From: Trichomonas tenax
Lineage: Eukaryota; Parabasalia; Trichomonadida; Trichomonadidae
Assembly: GCA_023091735.1 (NCBI GenBank)
Contig: JALKBU010001367.1
Location: 1-12,011, forward strand
Direction of reading: 5' to 3'
DNA: 12,011 nt
In this document: positions 1 through 6,999 of the stretch, piece by piece
Numbering within the stretch: the first letter of the stretch is position 1
Layout: each line of letters begins with the position of its first letter
Program-made: the position numbers and the translations under genes
The notes under the pieces: generated by a model
What the model was told of the DNA's origin: nothing
What the model saw: the letters and a program-made list of their open reading frames with translations, nothing else
The model's database searches: none

Positions 1-1517
1 TAAGAAGTTACTTTGATATAATTGATAATGCGATTCAGGTTGGTGATACTAATAGACGTTATGTACCATCAAAAGATCCAGCATCACCGAAAGACATTAA
101 TGATAATTCTTATACAACATTTAATATAAGTCCAAAGGGTGAAAATGTGATTGATTTATATAATACTAATCTATTATTTACATATAATGGAACCTATAAA
201 CTTACTACAAAAGTTGAAGCATCAACTATTCCAAACACAAATAATCCAGCAATTTGGCTAGGTTGTGATGATACAGTTTATTTTAGATGTTCTTATCAAA
301 TTCTCGCTAATGGCAGATCTGTATATTCTACTGATAATGCAATATTTGAATCATATGTAATATCGAATTGTGGAACAACTGAAACGGTTAAAAAAGTTGA
401 TGTATTCAGTAAAACAAGACATGCGGACGTATGGAAGAGAGTAAATACTGTCAGATCTGGTCAGATTGTCGATTGTGGAGGTAAAGTCGCTAATTCTGAA
501 ATTAATATCGAAATACCTCTCAAACTTCCTGTGAGGAAATTCTTACCGTTTGAAGCTATTAGATTCCTTCCAGACTTTGCTGGAAATATTCAGATTAAAG
601 TGAAGTTCACAAGTGATGCTTTACAAGTTTGTCCTTTATCTGTTGAGGATTGCTTAATCACACCTAACAATGTCGCAAAAGTCGTAACATACCCAAAGCT
701 TACGAATCATTTTGTTCCTTGGTCTCAGGAATTCACAATGATTAAATCAGTGACTCAGGATTCATCGACAAAGGCTATAACAGTAACGACTGGTGTACAG
801 AAATTAACAAAAGTTAAGGCACAATTTACAGATTGCGCTGTTTTAGGTAAGAACTTCTCATTAGATCCTAACGTTTACGCTGAATTGGTGGAACATTACA
901 CAAATCAAGCTTTATGCTTCCCAATTAAGTTGATGGATTGGATGCCTATGGACGGTACAATTTCTGATAAAGCAGGATCGAAATGTACATTTACGAGAGA
1001 ATACACACCAATTAATGTTAATTCAATTTGGTTCTTATTCCAGAAAACTCCAGAATACTTAACGAATTTCGAAAATCCTTTATTTAAAGATGTTCAATTA
1101 TTTATGGGAGCTTATGGTGCAATTCCTTCTGAACCTGAATCTACAAATAGTCCAGCATATTATGAAATCGTATCTAACACATGCAATACTAATAATGATA
1201 TGATTGGCTTTAATGTTGATGTTATGAAGTCATTAACGACTTTAGCGAATGAAGACAAGGGTTATGTCAGTAATGATACAACACATTTCTTAATGGGATT
1301 CCCAACAGAAACGGACTTTACTTTCAAGCAAGGTCAGGCATCAAATTCACCAATTACTTATAAATTAACTGTAACGACATCAGAGGCAAACACACCATTT
1401 AAGGAAAAGCCACAAATAGGATTCTTGAGACATTGTTGCTTTGCGATTCAGGCAAGACCAAACGGACCACCAGATATTAAAATTGACGATTATAATTTAG
1501 CGGCAGAATCAGAGTAA
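1..1517 (+). CDS. Major-capsid-like protein (double jelly roll), 5'-partial
   Basis: The reading frame is open from base 3 to the TAA at 1515-1517. The first possible start in frame, a GTG at 147, is not convincing: 48 codons upstream of it are open and the gene probably begins outside the window. At least 504 residues are present, close to the usual Polinton capsid length. The segment at about 507-560 (IEIPLKLPVRKFLPF, then a strand ending KVKF) resembles the end of a first jelly roll. The segment from about 1017 (VNSIWFLFQKTPEY, then FENPLFKDVQLFMG) matches in order and character the equivalent part of the other capsid-like protein at 9794-11425. Double-jelly-roll capsid proteins form the trimeric capsomers of Polinton-like virions. 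No internal stop or frameshift is seen. The gene converges on the next gene with 22 bp between. The family assignment rests on pattern reading and not on a search. Confidence 0.65.
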   Translation, partial: RSYFDIIDNAIQVGDTNRRYVPSKDPASPKDINDNSYTTFNISPKGENVIDLYNTNLLFTYNGTYKLTTKVEASTIPNTNNPAIWLGCDDTVYFRCSYQILANGRSVYSTDNAIFESYVISNCGTTETVKKVDVFSKTRHADVWKRVNTVRSGQIVDCGGKVANSEINIEIPLKLPVRKFLPFEAIRFLPDFAGNIQIKVKFTSDALQVCPLSVEDCLITPNNVAKVVTYPKLTNHFVPWSQEFTMIKSVTQDSSTKAITVTTGVQKLTKVKAQFTDCAVLGKNFSLDPNVYAELVEHYTNQALCFPIKLMDWMPMDGTISDKAGSKCTFTREYTPINVNSIWFLFQKTPEYLTNFENPLFKDVQLFMGAYGAIPSEPESTNSPAYYEIVSNTCNTNNDMIGFNVDVMKSLTTLANEDKGYVSNDTTHFLMGFPTETDFTFKQGQASNSPITYKLTVTTSEANTPFKEKPQIGFLRHCCFAIQARPNGPPDIKIDDYNLAAESE

Positions 1518-1539
1518 AAATAAATATTATTTTTGAATC

Positions 1540-2079
1540 TTAATTCATAAGGACGTACTTCAAACAAATTTTATATTTAGTGATTATATCCATGTAATCT
1601 TTTGAGTACTTATATTTAAAATCAACTCCATTAGTTCCTTCTTGTTCAATAACTCTTATTTGTGAAATTTTAAGAAATGGTGAATATTTAATACAACATG
1701 TAGTTTCAGGATCTGATAAATCTATTTTTACCTCATGACCTGTCTTTAACGAAATTAACGTTTCAAGGTCTTCTTTCGGTAATAATATTTGATTGTGCGA
1801 AACTAAATTAAATATTAATTTCTTATCTTGGTCTAATAAAATACTTTGATATAACGAAAGAAGGAATTCATCAACAGATTTATAATTAACTTTTAAGTCA
1901 CTGTAGGGATTCACAACTGCTTCTCTTGTTATGAATTGTACAGGTGGAGGGGCGTACTCAACTTTTACCGAATCATTAGCTGTGGATTCTTTTATATCAG
2001 TTAGTAATAAGATGTTCGCATTTCCCGTGACTTCGCCACGGCTCTGCGAACATCTTTTTATATAATTACCGAAGTTCAC
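1540..2079 (-). CDS. Unknown protein, probably 5'-truncated
   Basis: This 179-codon frame has no recognised family. It begins with a GTG at 2077-2079, with a stop one codon further upstream. No ATG occurs before codon 163, and the start lacks the T-tract/TATA-like motif seen before other genes here. Codons for about residues 8-24 lie inside the GC-rich hairpin at 2009-2056, so the first ~25 residues are probably foreign or junctional. The original protein is likely to begin upstream of a break near 2010. The remainder has a Pro-rich linker (APPP), then a mixed helix/strand region with VDEFLLSLYQSILLDQDKK, a VSHNQILLPKEDLETL segment and two adjacent cysteines (TTCCIKY). No signal peptide or membrane segment is visible. 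It converges on the capsid-like gene. It may be a Maverick accessory or minor virion protein; that is a guess from context only. Confidence 0.5.
   Translation of the reverse strand: MNFGNYIKRCSQSRGEVTGNANILLLTDIKESTANDSVKVEYAPPPVQFITREAVVNPYSDLKVNYKSVDEFLLSLYQSILLDQDKKLIFNLVSHNQILLPKEDLETLISLKTGHEVKIDLSDPETTCCIKYSPFLKISQIRVIEQEGTNGVDFKYKYSKDYMDIITKYKICLKYVLMN
2009..2056. repeat. GC-rich hairpin with 12-bp perfect arms
   Basis: AAGATGTTCGCA at 2009-2020 is the exact reverse complement of TGCGAACATCTT at 2045-2056. Inside lies a second stem, CCGTG (2025-2029) with CACGG (2037-2041), closing a 7-base loop that contains TTCG. It overlaps the 5' end of the 1540-2079 frame. It could be a rearrangement scar, a transcript structure or part of an element end. 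Confidence 0.8.
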
Positions 2080-2182
2080 AAATTAAAAAAACAATATTTG
2101 TAAGTTCATAAGTTATTAATGATATATATATTTACACATCACAGTTAGTAGTATAAGTTAGGTCCCCCATATAGAAAATAAA

Positions 2183-2347
2183 TTTTTCATTTCTTACAAA
2201 ATTAACGTTATTATTGATTTTAAAACTAACAACTATAAAAAATGTAAAGTTCTTAAAAGATGCCACACTCCTCTATAGGGGATTAAAATTTTCATTTATT
2301 TCAAAATTAACGTTATTATTGATTTTGAAACTAATAACTATAAAAAA
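2183..2347. repeat. Two-copy tandem repeat, period 105 bp
   Basis: The core AAAATTAACGTTATTATTGA begins at 2198 and again at 2303, an offset of exactly 105. Similarity extends from about 2183-2242 to 2288-2347, with a few substitutions in each copy (for example TTTTAAAAC against TTTTGAAAC). The flanks also correspond weakly: a C-run plus ATATAG before copy one, CTATAGGGG before copy two. Confidence 0.85.
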
Positions 2348-2405
2348 TTTATTCAGTTTTTTAAAATAATTATTTTTGACTAACTAACTCAGGAAAGAAA
2401 GCGAA

Positions 2406-2435
2406 AACCCCTACGGGGTTAAGCCGCAGAGCGGC
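2406..2435. repeat. Two adjacent GC-rich hairpins
   Basis: AACCCC (2406-2411), loop TAC, GGGGTT (2415-2420) forms a 6-bp stem. Two bases later GCCGC (2423-2427), loop AGA, GCGGC (2431-2435) forms a 5-bp stem. Both stand out in AT-rich surroundings. They lie about 50 bp beyond the fibre stop codon on the minus strand, so they could act in transcript 3'-end formation. The 8-mer CGCAGAGC at 2425-2432 also occurs inverted at 2041-2048 in the other hairpin. Confidence 0.75.
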
Positions 2436-3016
2436 AAGGAATTGGGGGTAGGAAATTTGGAAAAATAATAATATTAAAATGTTTTATTAATAAACCCTAT
2501 ACCACGTGTAAACAGTAATGTATGGAGGCATGTAATCAGTGCCTGAACCAGTGTCAGCAGTGTTTCTGTAAACTGAATAAATGTGACTTCCTGCATGATC
2601 AATGATTAAACCCGTGTTGTATTCTCTGGGATCTGATGAAATATCATATCGTGAAATTGTTTCTTTTCCTCCGTTACCACATCCGTAATAACCTCTATTA
2701 CTTATTAAATGAGTATGAGCTCCTGCCATTGATGTTGAACCCGAAAAGTAGTGATTGTGTGCAGGTAAGTTATTTACTGAAATCTTTTTACTTCCTCCTG
2801 TTTCTCTTGATGAATTAGCGCAATATAAGAAACGATCAACTATTGGTTCCCATTCACCGAAACTGAATAATTGCCCGGGGCTTTGATGAAATATTGATGT
2901 GTAAATCGAACCAATGGGGTAAATCAAATTAAATAATTCATGATTTTTGATACGAAATGTTTCATAAATGTTTAATTGTTTTACCCTGAGGTCATTAAAA
3001 CTACAATGTGTATGAA

Positions 3017-3329
3017 TTTTATCTGCTTTAGTATCAATTTTATTTAATACTTCTGTCAAATCTAATGTTGACGCTTTATCATTTAATTTATTCTTAACAT
3101 CATTGATTCCTTGTTCAATTCTTGACGATAATTCGTCATTAATTTTATGAACTTCTGTTTTGTCAACTTTAATTTGTAATGAGTCATTAATTGTTTGAAT
3201 TTCTGTTTTATCTGCTTTTGTTTCAATTTTATTTAACGCTTTTGTCAAATCTAACGTCGATGCTTTATCATTTAATTTATTCTTTATGTCAATGATTCCG
3301 TGCTCATTTTGTTCAATTCTTGACGATAG
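3017..3329 (-). repeat. Internal duplication in the fibre coiled coil
   Basis: The stretches 3017-3130 and 3207-3328 are direct repeats. Both encode LSSRIEQ, then IK/VKNKLNDKASTLDLT, then LNKI(E/D)TKADK. The offset is 190 bp and becomes 199 bp after a 9-bp indel (the extra NEH in one copy), which keeps frame. Such repeats lengthen trimeric shafts. Confidence 0.8.
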
Positions 3330-3774
3330 TTTATGAGTGTTATAATCCAATTGTTCGTTATCTGCTTTATCATTCAGTGCATTCTTAACATCCGCTAAAT
3401 TTGAAGTTAAGGTGTCAGTTATGACTTTATCCGCCTTATTGTTTAATGACTGTTGAACATCAATTACCTCATCATTATTTTTAATTATTACCACCTTTGT
3501 TTCTAATCCGTCAGTGAATTCAGGAATAACATATGTAGGAGCTTCTGGTGGTATAACGGTTTCCGTTCCATCTTCATTTTTAATTGTTTTACCTTCTCTT
3601 CCTTCTTTCATAAATCCCTTAATTTCATGAACCGTTAAGTGTTCGATGTTTTGATGTTCATGTTTGACATCTGCCTTATTATTTAATTCTGTCATTAAAT
3701 CTTTATCATTAATATTTATTTCCTGAGTGTATATTTTACCCATCTTTATATTTGTCTGTTCTTGTGTTTCTTCT

Positions 3775-3781
3775 AAAAAAA
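3775..3781 (-). other. Homopolymer frameshift site in fibre gene
   Basis: Seven A on the plus strand (seven T in the message) lie where the 3736-4443 frame must pass to the 2487-3797 frame. The two frames overlap by 62 bp. Removing one base, or a +1 shift, keeps a fibre-like reading across the join. The -1 frame meets TAG at once, so a canonical -1 slip does not work. Confidence 0.7.
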
Positions 3782-4770
3782 GCGGTGTCGTGATCATCGG
3801 GGTATTTTGTGAAAGACGTAAGATTATCGTTGATTAAACATATCTGTCGTAATAATTCAGCAATTGTGAATGTAATAGTTAAATCACTATTTCTTTCTGT
3901 ACCCTCAAATGTTATATTATTATCTTTTATAACTTTATTAATATAATTTAATAACACACCGTAACGAGAATATAATTTATTAAATTTTTCAGCAATTGTG
4001 AGTTCATGTACTTCTTCTTCAGGGATTTCATTTTCTGTTTCATTAACATCCCATAATTTTACACTACGAGGTACGACATTACTACCAACATGTGATAAAT
4101 TCTGCAAGAACCACTGAACTTGTTGAAATAGACTTAAATGACTATCCAATACCTGACCGGTTAGTGATTCAACACTTGAAATTGCGTTCTGTGTTGCTCT
4201 GTTAGTTTCATTTACGAAAGTCGTGAATTGATTCAGTGCATTATTGGTTACTCCTATACTATCTTCTAAACCGTTAACGATTCCAGTCATAGTATGTGTG
4301 AAATCATCAATTCTCTGAATCCATGTTGATAAGTTACTGAAAACATCATTACCTATCCATATATTATTTAACACAGCCCTAAACGTATATAATCCTTCTG
4401 CTTTAGCCATAAATGCTGCAAGTTGTGACACTTGATATTGCAAGGCACCGAAGGAGGTAGCAGTGAGACCAGTATTGATTAAACTCCAAATCCAATTTTT
4501 GGCTGTTTTTCCGTCTAGCCCATCAGGTCCTCTATCTCCTTTTCTCCTTTCTCTCCCTTCTCCCCTTTATCACCTTTTAATTCTTCTTTATGTTCTTCAC
4601 AATATTCCAAACTCATTAAATTTACGTGTTCAAGTGTCCCAGTAATTCCATCAATTATTTTATCATTAAATTTTAAATGTTTAATAAATTGGATGGTGCC
4701 TTGCACTTGGAACTGAAAATCCTTGACATCAGTAACGTTTATATTTGCGTCAATAAATTATATTATACTT

Positions 4771-5022
4771 TTAATTCGATAAAAATGAATTTGCTATTGA
4801 TTCATCCACTGTTGCATCTCTGTAAATAGTGTCGTCATTAATAAAAGGAACCGATGCAATCGTTGTTTTTGGATCGAATGCATCGTGTTGATCAAAATAT
4901 ATTCGTTTACTAGTTGTTCCATCACTTATAATTAGTGATTCACTATCGAATGTTAATTTATATTTTCCATAATATAATGACTTACTTCTTTCGCTTTTAT
5001 ATGAATATTCATTAATAGACAT
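4771..5022 (-). CDS. Small unknown protein, possibly fibre N-terminus
   Basis: I place the start at the ATG at 5020-5022 (MSINEYSYKSERSK), not at the longer in-frame TTG at 5058. The T-tract/TATA-like motif found before other starts lies directly upstream of 5022, and the extra codons overlap the divergent gene. The product is 83 residues, beta-rich (KYKLTFDSESLIISDGTTSKRIYF) with an acidic C-terminal half and no membrane segment. It ends 13 bp before the first open codon of the fibre gene. That gene has no start of its own, so this frame may be the fibre's virion-anchoring N-terminus, separated by a lesion around 4757-4775. I could not find one simple indel that joins them, so it may equally be a separate gene. 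Confidence 0.5.
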   Translation of the reverse strand: MSINEYSYKSERSKSLYYGKYKLTFDSESLIISDGTTSKRIYFDQHDAFDPKTTIASVPFINDDTIYRDATVDESIANSFLSN

Positions 5023-5042
5023 TTTTAATATTAATAAAAATG
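5020..5042. promoter_or_regulatory. 17-bp divergent start region
   Basis: Two opposed start codons (minus strand at 5020-5022, plus strand at 5040-5042) are separated by TTTTAATATTAATAAAA. The stretch is a near-palindrome and carries the T-tract plus TATA-like motif in both directions. If both genes are real, their 5' untranslated regions are almost absent or their promoters overlap coding DNA. Confidence 0.55.
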
Positions 5043-5717
5043 TTGTATTATTTGACATCTAATGATCCGAACGATTATGGTACACTCAAATTTTCAGGGA
5101 CTCCTATAGCCACAACGGAGCAATTAATGTTTAGAATAAAAAACTTTTCAACCATTACATCATTTATTATTACAGACGAGACAGACTATATAAAGTTTAA
5201 GATCCTAGACAGTATACAAACATTCAAATTTAAAAAAGGACTAGTTTTGAAATTGAAACATTAGCGGAAGAATTCAATTTATTATTTGCTGGTGTTGTTA
5301 CTGATGCATTAAATGAAGCGTCGACACTGGCATTTTCTTCTCAAAATGATTTTGAAATCATTGATACAAGCCATAGAGTCAAGTTATTAATAAGGTTGTA
5401 TTTCGAAAACTTCCCTTTAAAGTCAATGACTAAAAAATATACATCTCCATCTGTTCCATATCTTAATTATTGAAATAATTTATTCATTCGATCAAAAATA
5501 TCAAATTTCGTGGGAATTAATACATCCTTTAATCTCGAGTATGTTTCCATATGTTATAACATTATCGGGATGTTCGTTCCTAATTAACCTTTAATATTCA
5601 AAGACCCCGGTAATTATGTAAAAATAAATTCATTTGATCTCCTAAATCTAAGTTTTACATTAGTGGATTCGTTCAATGTACCCATTAAATTAAAATCACC
5701 TATTAATGAAAAGTATC
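5040..5717 (+). pseudogene. Minor-capsid (penton)-like protein, broken by a frameshift and two stops
   Basis: The ATG at 5040 opens MLYYLTSNDPNDYGTLKF and runs to about 5235. A short A-run at 5232-5237 appears to have lost one base. The reading continues in another frame from about 5240 (SFEIETLAEEFNLLF), passes a TGA at 5471-5473 and a TAA at 5585-5587, and ends in LSFTLVDSFNVPIKLKSPI near 5710. Sense-like sequence continues across both stops in one frame, so this is one decayed gene of about 225 codons. That length and its beta-strand-rich character, especially the closing strand pair, fit the single-jelly-roll minor capsid (penton) protein of Polintons, which occupies capsid vertices. The penton call is inference; the broken state is directly visible. 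Its 3' end is cut by a join to a helicase fragment at about 5718. Confidence 0.55.
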
Positions 5718-5855
5718 AACCAAGACGTACAGCTGAAAACGTTGCAAACTTAATTTTCGTGTCAAACAACTCTTACCCTGTCAAAGTTGAAAACGGCGAC
5801 AGACGTTATGTTGTTCTTTCATGCAATGGTAAGTATAAAGGTAATCATGAGTTTT
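5718..5855 (+). pseudogene. SF3/D5-type helicase fragment (primase-helicase C-terminal part)
   Basis: About 45 codons read PRRTAENVANLIFVSNNSYP, then PVKVENGDRRYVVLSCN and KYKGNHEF. The pattern, an Asn-rich turn followed by P-(V/I)-K-(V/I)-E-x-x-DRR-(Y/F)-V-V, is characteristic of the ATPase core of SF3/D5-like helicases of primase-helicases in plasmids, phages and eukaryotic DNA viruses. There the DRR arginine region contributes to the subunit interface. Walker motifs are absent because only this fragment remains. It is fused in frame to the end of the penton-like remnant on its left and meets a PolB fragment in another frame on its right. It may derive from the same ancestral gene as the AEP domain at 6320-6952, which lies in the opposite orientation. 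Confidence 0.6.
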
Positions 5856-6316
5856 GGATCTTATCAAGTATCAAAGTATTAAATGCAAAGTCATTAAAGG
5901 ATATTATTCCGATGGGAAAAGAGATTACAGAATCAGAGGTGAAATAAAAAGACTATTTGAGTTAAGACTGAGATACAAGAAGGAAGGAAACCCATTACAG
6001 GAAATCGTCAAATTAATTTTAAATAGTATTTACGGTAATATGATTCTTGCACCAATTGAAACAAAAATAAACTTCGTCAATATTGTGGATGCAATGAGAT
6101 ATATAAATAAGAACTATAATGAAATCATTAAATTTGAGGAATTAGAGGGATCTGATAAAATCATATTTAAGACTCAGAAAAGCATATGCCGACATTTCAA
6201 TTTCTGTCTGTTAGGTGTAAATATCCTTTCGATGAATAAAAGAATCATGAATGAAGTGTTTTGCACCGCTGAAGACTTTGGAATTGAAATATTCTATCAA
6301 GATACTGATTCGATGC
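5854..6316 (+). pseudogene. Family-B DNA polymerase fragment (motifs B and C), lineage 1
   Basis: The frame, opened by a TTG that is not a believable start, gives about 154 polymerase residues. They include KGYYSDGKRDYRIRGEIKRL, then the fingers motif B KLILNSIYGN (residues 53-62) and the palm motif C FYQDTDSM (147-154) with both catalytic aspartates. The motif spacing is that of a genuine PolB of the DNA_pol_B_2 (protein-primed/organellar-viral) type. Motif A, the exonuclease domain and everything after motif C are missing. The left edge joins a helicase fragment in a different frame. The right edge, just after DTDSM at about 6316, runs into the antisense of the AEP primase gene. It is a dead fragment. 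It differs from the minus-strand PolB at 7000-7966 (NSIYG against NSTWG; DTDS against ENIDA), so it comes from a different polymerase lineage. Confidence 0.8.
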
Positions 6317-6319
6317 CTG

Positions 6320-6952
6320 AGCGAATTGGTCAGACACATCAACACCTTCATGCTTTTCAACAATTGTTTTTATTTCTTGGTTGTCCTTTATTTGAAGCTT
6401 TATGTTCAAATCAGAAAGAACATCGTTTACACTTCTTGACAGCTTGCAATCATAACTTCCGCGAACAAATGAATACGAACAAATTGGTTCAGTAGCATTC
6501 TTACGAACTTTTGAATTAGCGGCAGCAATCAATGACTTTTTCGTTTTATCAAATGAAGTAATCAAATCAATGTCGAAATCAGAGCAAGAATAACATTTAA
6601 TCATTCTCTTTGAAGTAGCAGCGAATAAATCGGTGTTGCAATAAATATGAAGACCACCTGATGCAGTCTTAACAATAACATCGACGTCTGAAAGTCTGTT
6701 TAATATATCGTTTCGAATTAATTCTTTTTGTTCCTCCTTATAACTTTTGTTTATATCAATGTCAATAATTGAAAGGTTTGAAATCTTGTTTACTAAAAGA
6801 GCAACACCTGTTTTCCGACCTTTTCCGCCGTCGTATTTCAAATAATTGTTTAACTCAACAGTGTTGTCCCACATTCTTTCGTTCAACGTTTGCGAATTAA
6901 AATACGGGTTGAACAAAAAATCGAAACTTATCTTGTTGTCATTCGTTGTCAT
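6320..6952 (-). pseudogene. AEP primase (prim-pol) domain, 3'-truncated
   Basis: The ATG at 6950-6952 (MTTNDNKISFDFLF) follows a T9-CTATAAA motif, which supports the start. Catalytic-type motifs are visible in order: LSIIDIDINK (residues 60-69, metal-binding DxD), TASGGLHIYC (97-105, the sGGxH motif) and FDIDLITS (126-133, third acidic motif). This is the arrangement of bifunctional primase-polymerases of the archaeo-eukaryotic primase superfamily, which make primers and may extend them. The domain reads on to about DVSDQFAQ (~residue 212). The frame stays open to 6245, but its last ~24 residues are only the antisense of the PolB fragment on the other strand, so the real gene is cut at about 6320. 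In relatives a C-terminal SF3/D5 helicase normally follows. A fragment of such a helicase sits at 5718-5855 in the opposite orientation. Confidence 0.7.
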
Positions 6953-6968
6953 TTTATAGAAAAAAAAA
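6953..6968 (-). promoter_or_regulatory. T-tract/TATA-like start motif
   Basis: Reads TTTTTTTTTCTATAAA directly before the ATG of the AEP gene. It is the shortest example of the shared upstream motif. Confidence 0.5.
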
Positions 6969-6999
6969 TATCAAAAGTCAAAAAGCAGTGTTTTTCATT

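Larger units (their letters stand above)
2080..2486. other. Non-coding region with repeats and hairpins
   Basis: No credible gene is seen on either strand over these 407 bp. The region holds a two-copy tandem repeat of period 105 bp, GC-rich hairpins at 2406-2435 and several C- or G-runs (CCCCC at 2164-2168, GGGG at 2278-2281, GGGGG at 2444-2448) in otherwise very AT-rich DNA. It lies downstream of the fibre gene's stop and upstream of the truncated unknown gene. It may be an internal control or replication region or a degraded element boundary; the sequence alone does not decide. Confidence 0.6.
2487..4757 (-). pseudogene. Fibre-like protein: collagen-like, coiled coil, tail-collar tip; two frameshifts
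   Basis: The gene reads through three frames. Segment one (4757 to ~4543) has no ATG and ends in Gly-X-Y repeats (GDKGEKGEKGEK). A one-base loss in an A-run at 4540-4543 shifts the frame; Gly-X-Y continues at once as GDRGPDGLDG. Segment two (to ~3781) is helical, with stretches such as WIQRIDDFTHTMTGIVNGL. A second shift lies in a 7-base A/T run at 3775-3781. Segment three (to 2487) holds repeated LNxKAD coiled-coil units, then a tip with GSIYTSIFHQSPGQLF, W-EPIVDRFLYCA, LPAHNH, GAHTH and YMPPYITVYTWYRVY. That tip pattern is known from phage tail-fibre/tail-collar proteins, where it binds receptors or aids trimer folding. The whole would be a long trimeric attachment fibre, about 750 codons. 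Its N-terminus may be the small frame 4771-5022. Decay, assembly error or programmed shifting could explain the breaks; decay is likeliest. Confidence 0.75.

Noticed and set aside
147..149. GTG as the true start of the plus-strand capsid-like gene
   Set aside because: The same frame is open for 48 more codons up to the window edge, so the start is probably outside the window.
2406..2435. CRISPR-like or tRNA-like structure
   Set aside because: There are only two small hairpins, with no repeat-spacer pattern and no cloverleaf.
2636..2818. Plus-strand 60-codon frame
   Set aside because: It is a shadow of the fibre tip on the minus strand, with biased Leu/Phe content.
4463..4645. Plus-strand 60-codon Pro/Ser/Leu frame
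   Set aside because: It is the antisense of the collagen-like Gly-X-Y region; the composition follows from that repeat.
6245..6319. C-terminal tail of the primase frame as genuine protein
   Set aside because: It is the antisense of the PolB palm fragment on the plus strand; the real primase sequence stops near 6320.
6317..6495. Continuation of the plus-strand polymerase frame after DTDSM
   Set aside because: The residues are the antisense of the primase gene and carry no polymerase features.
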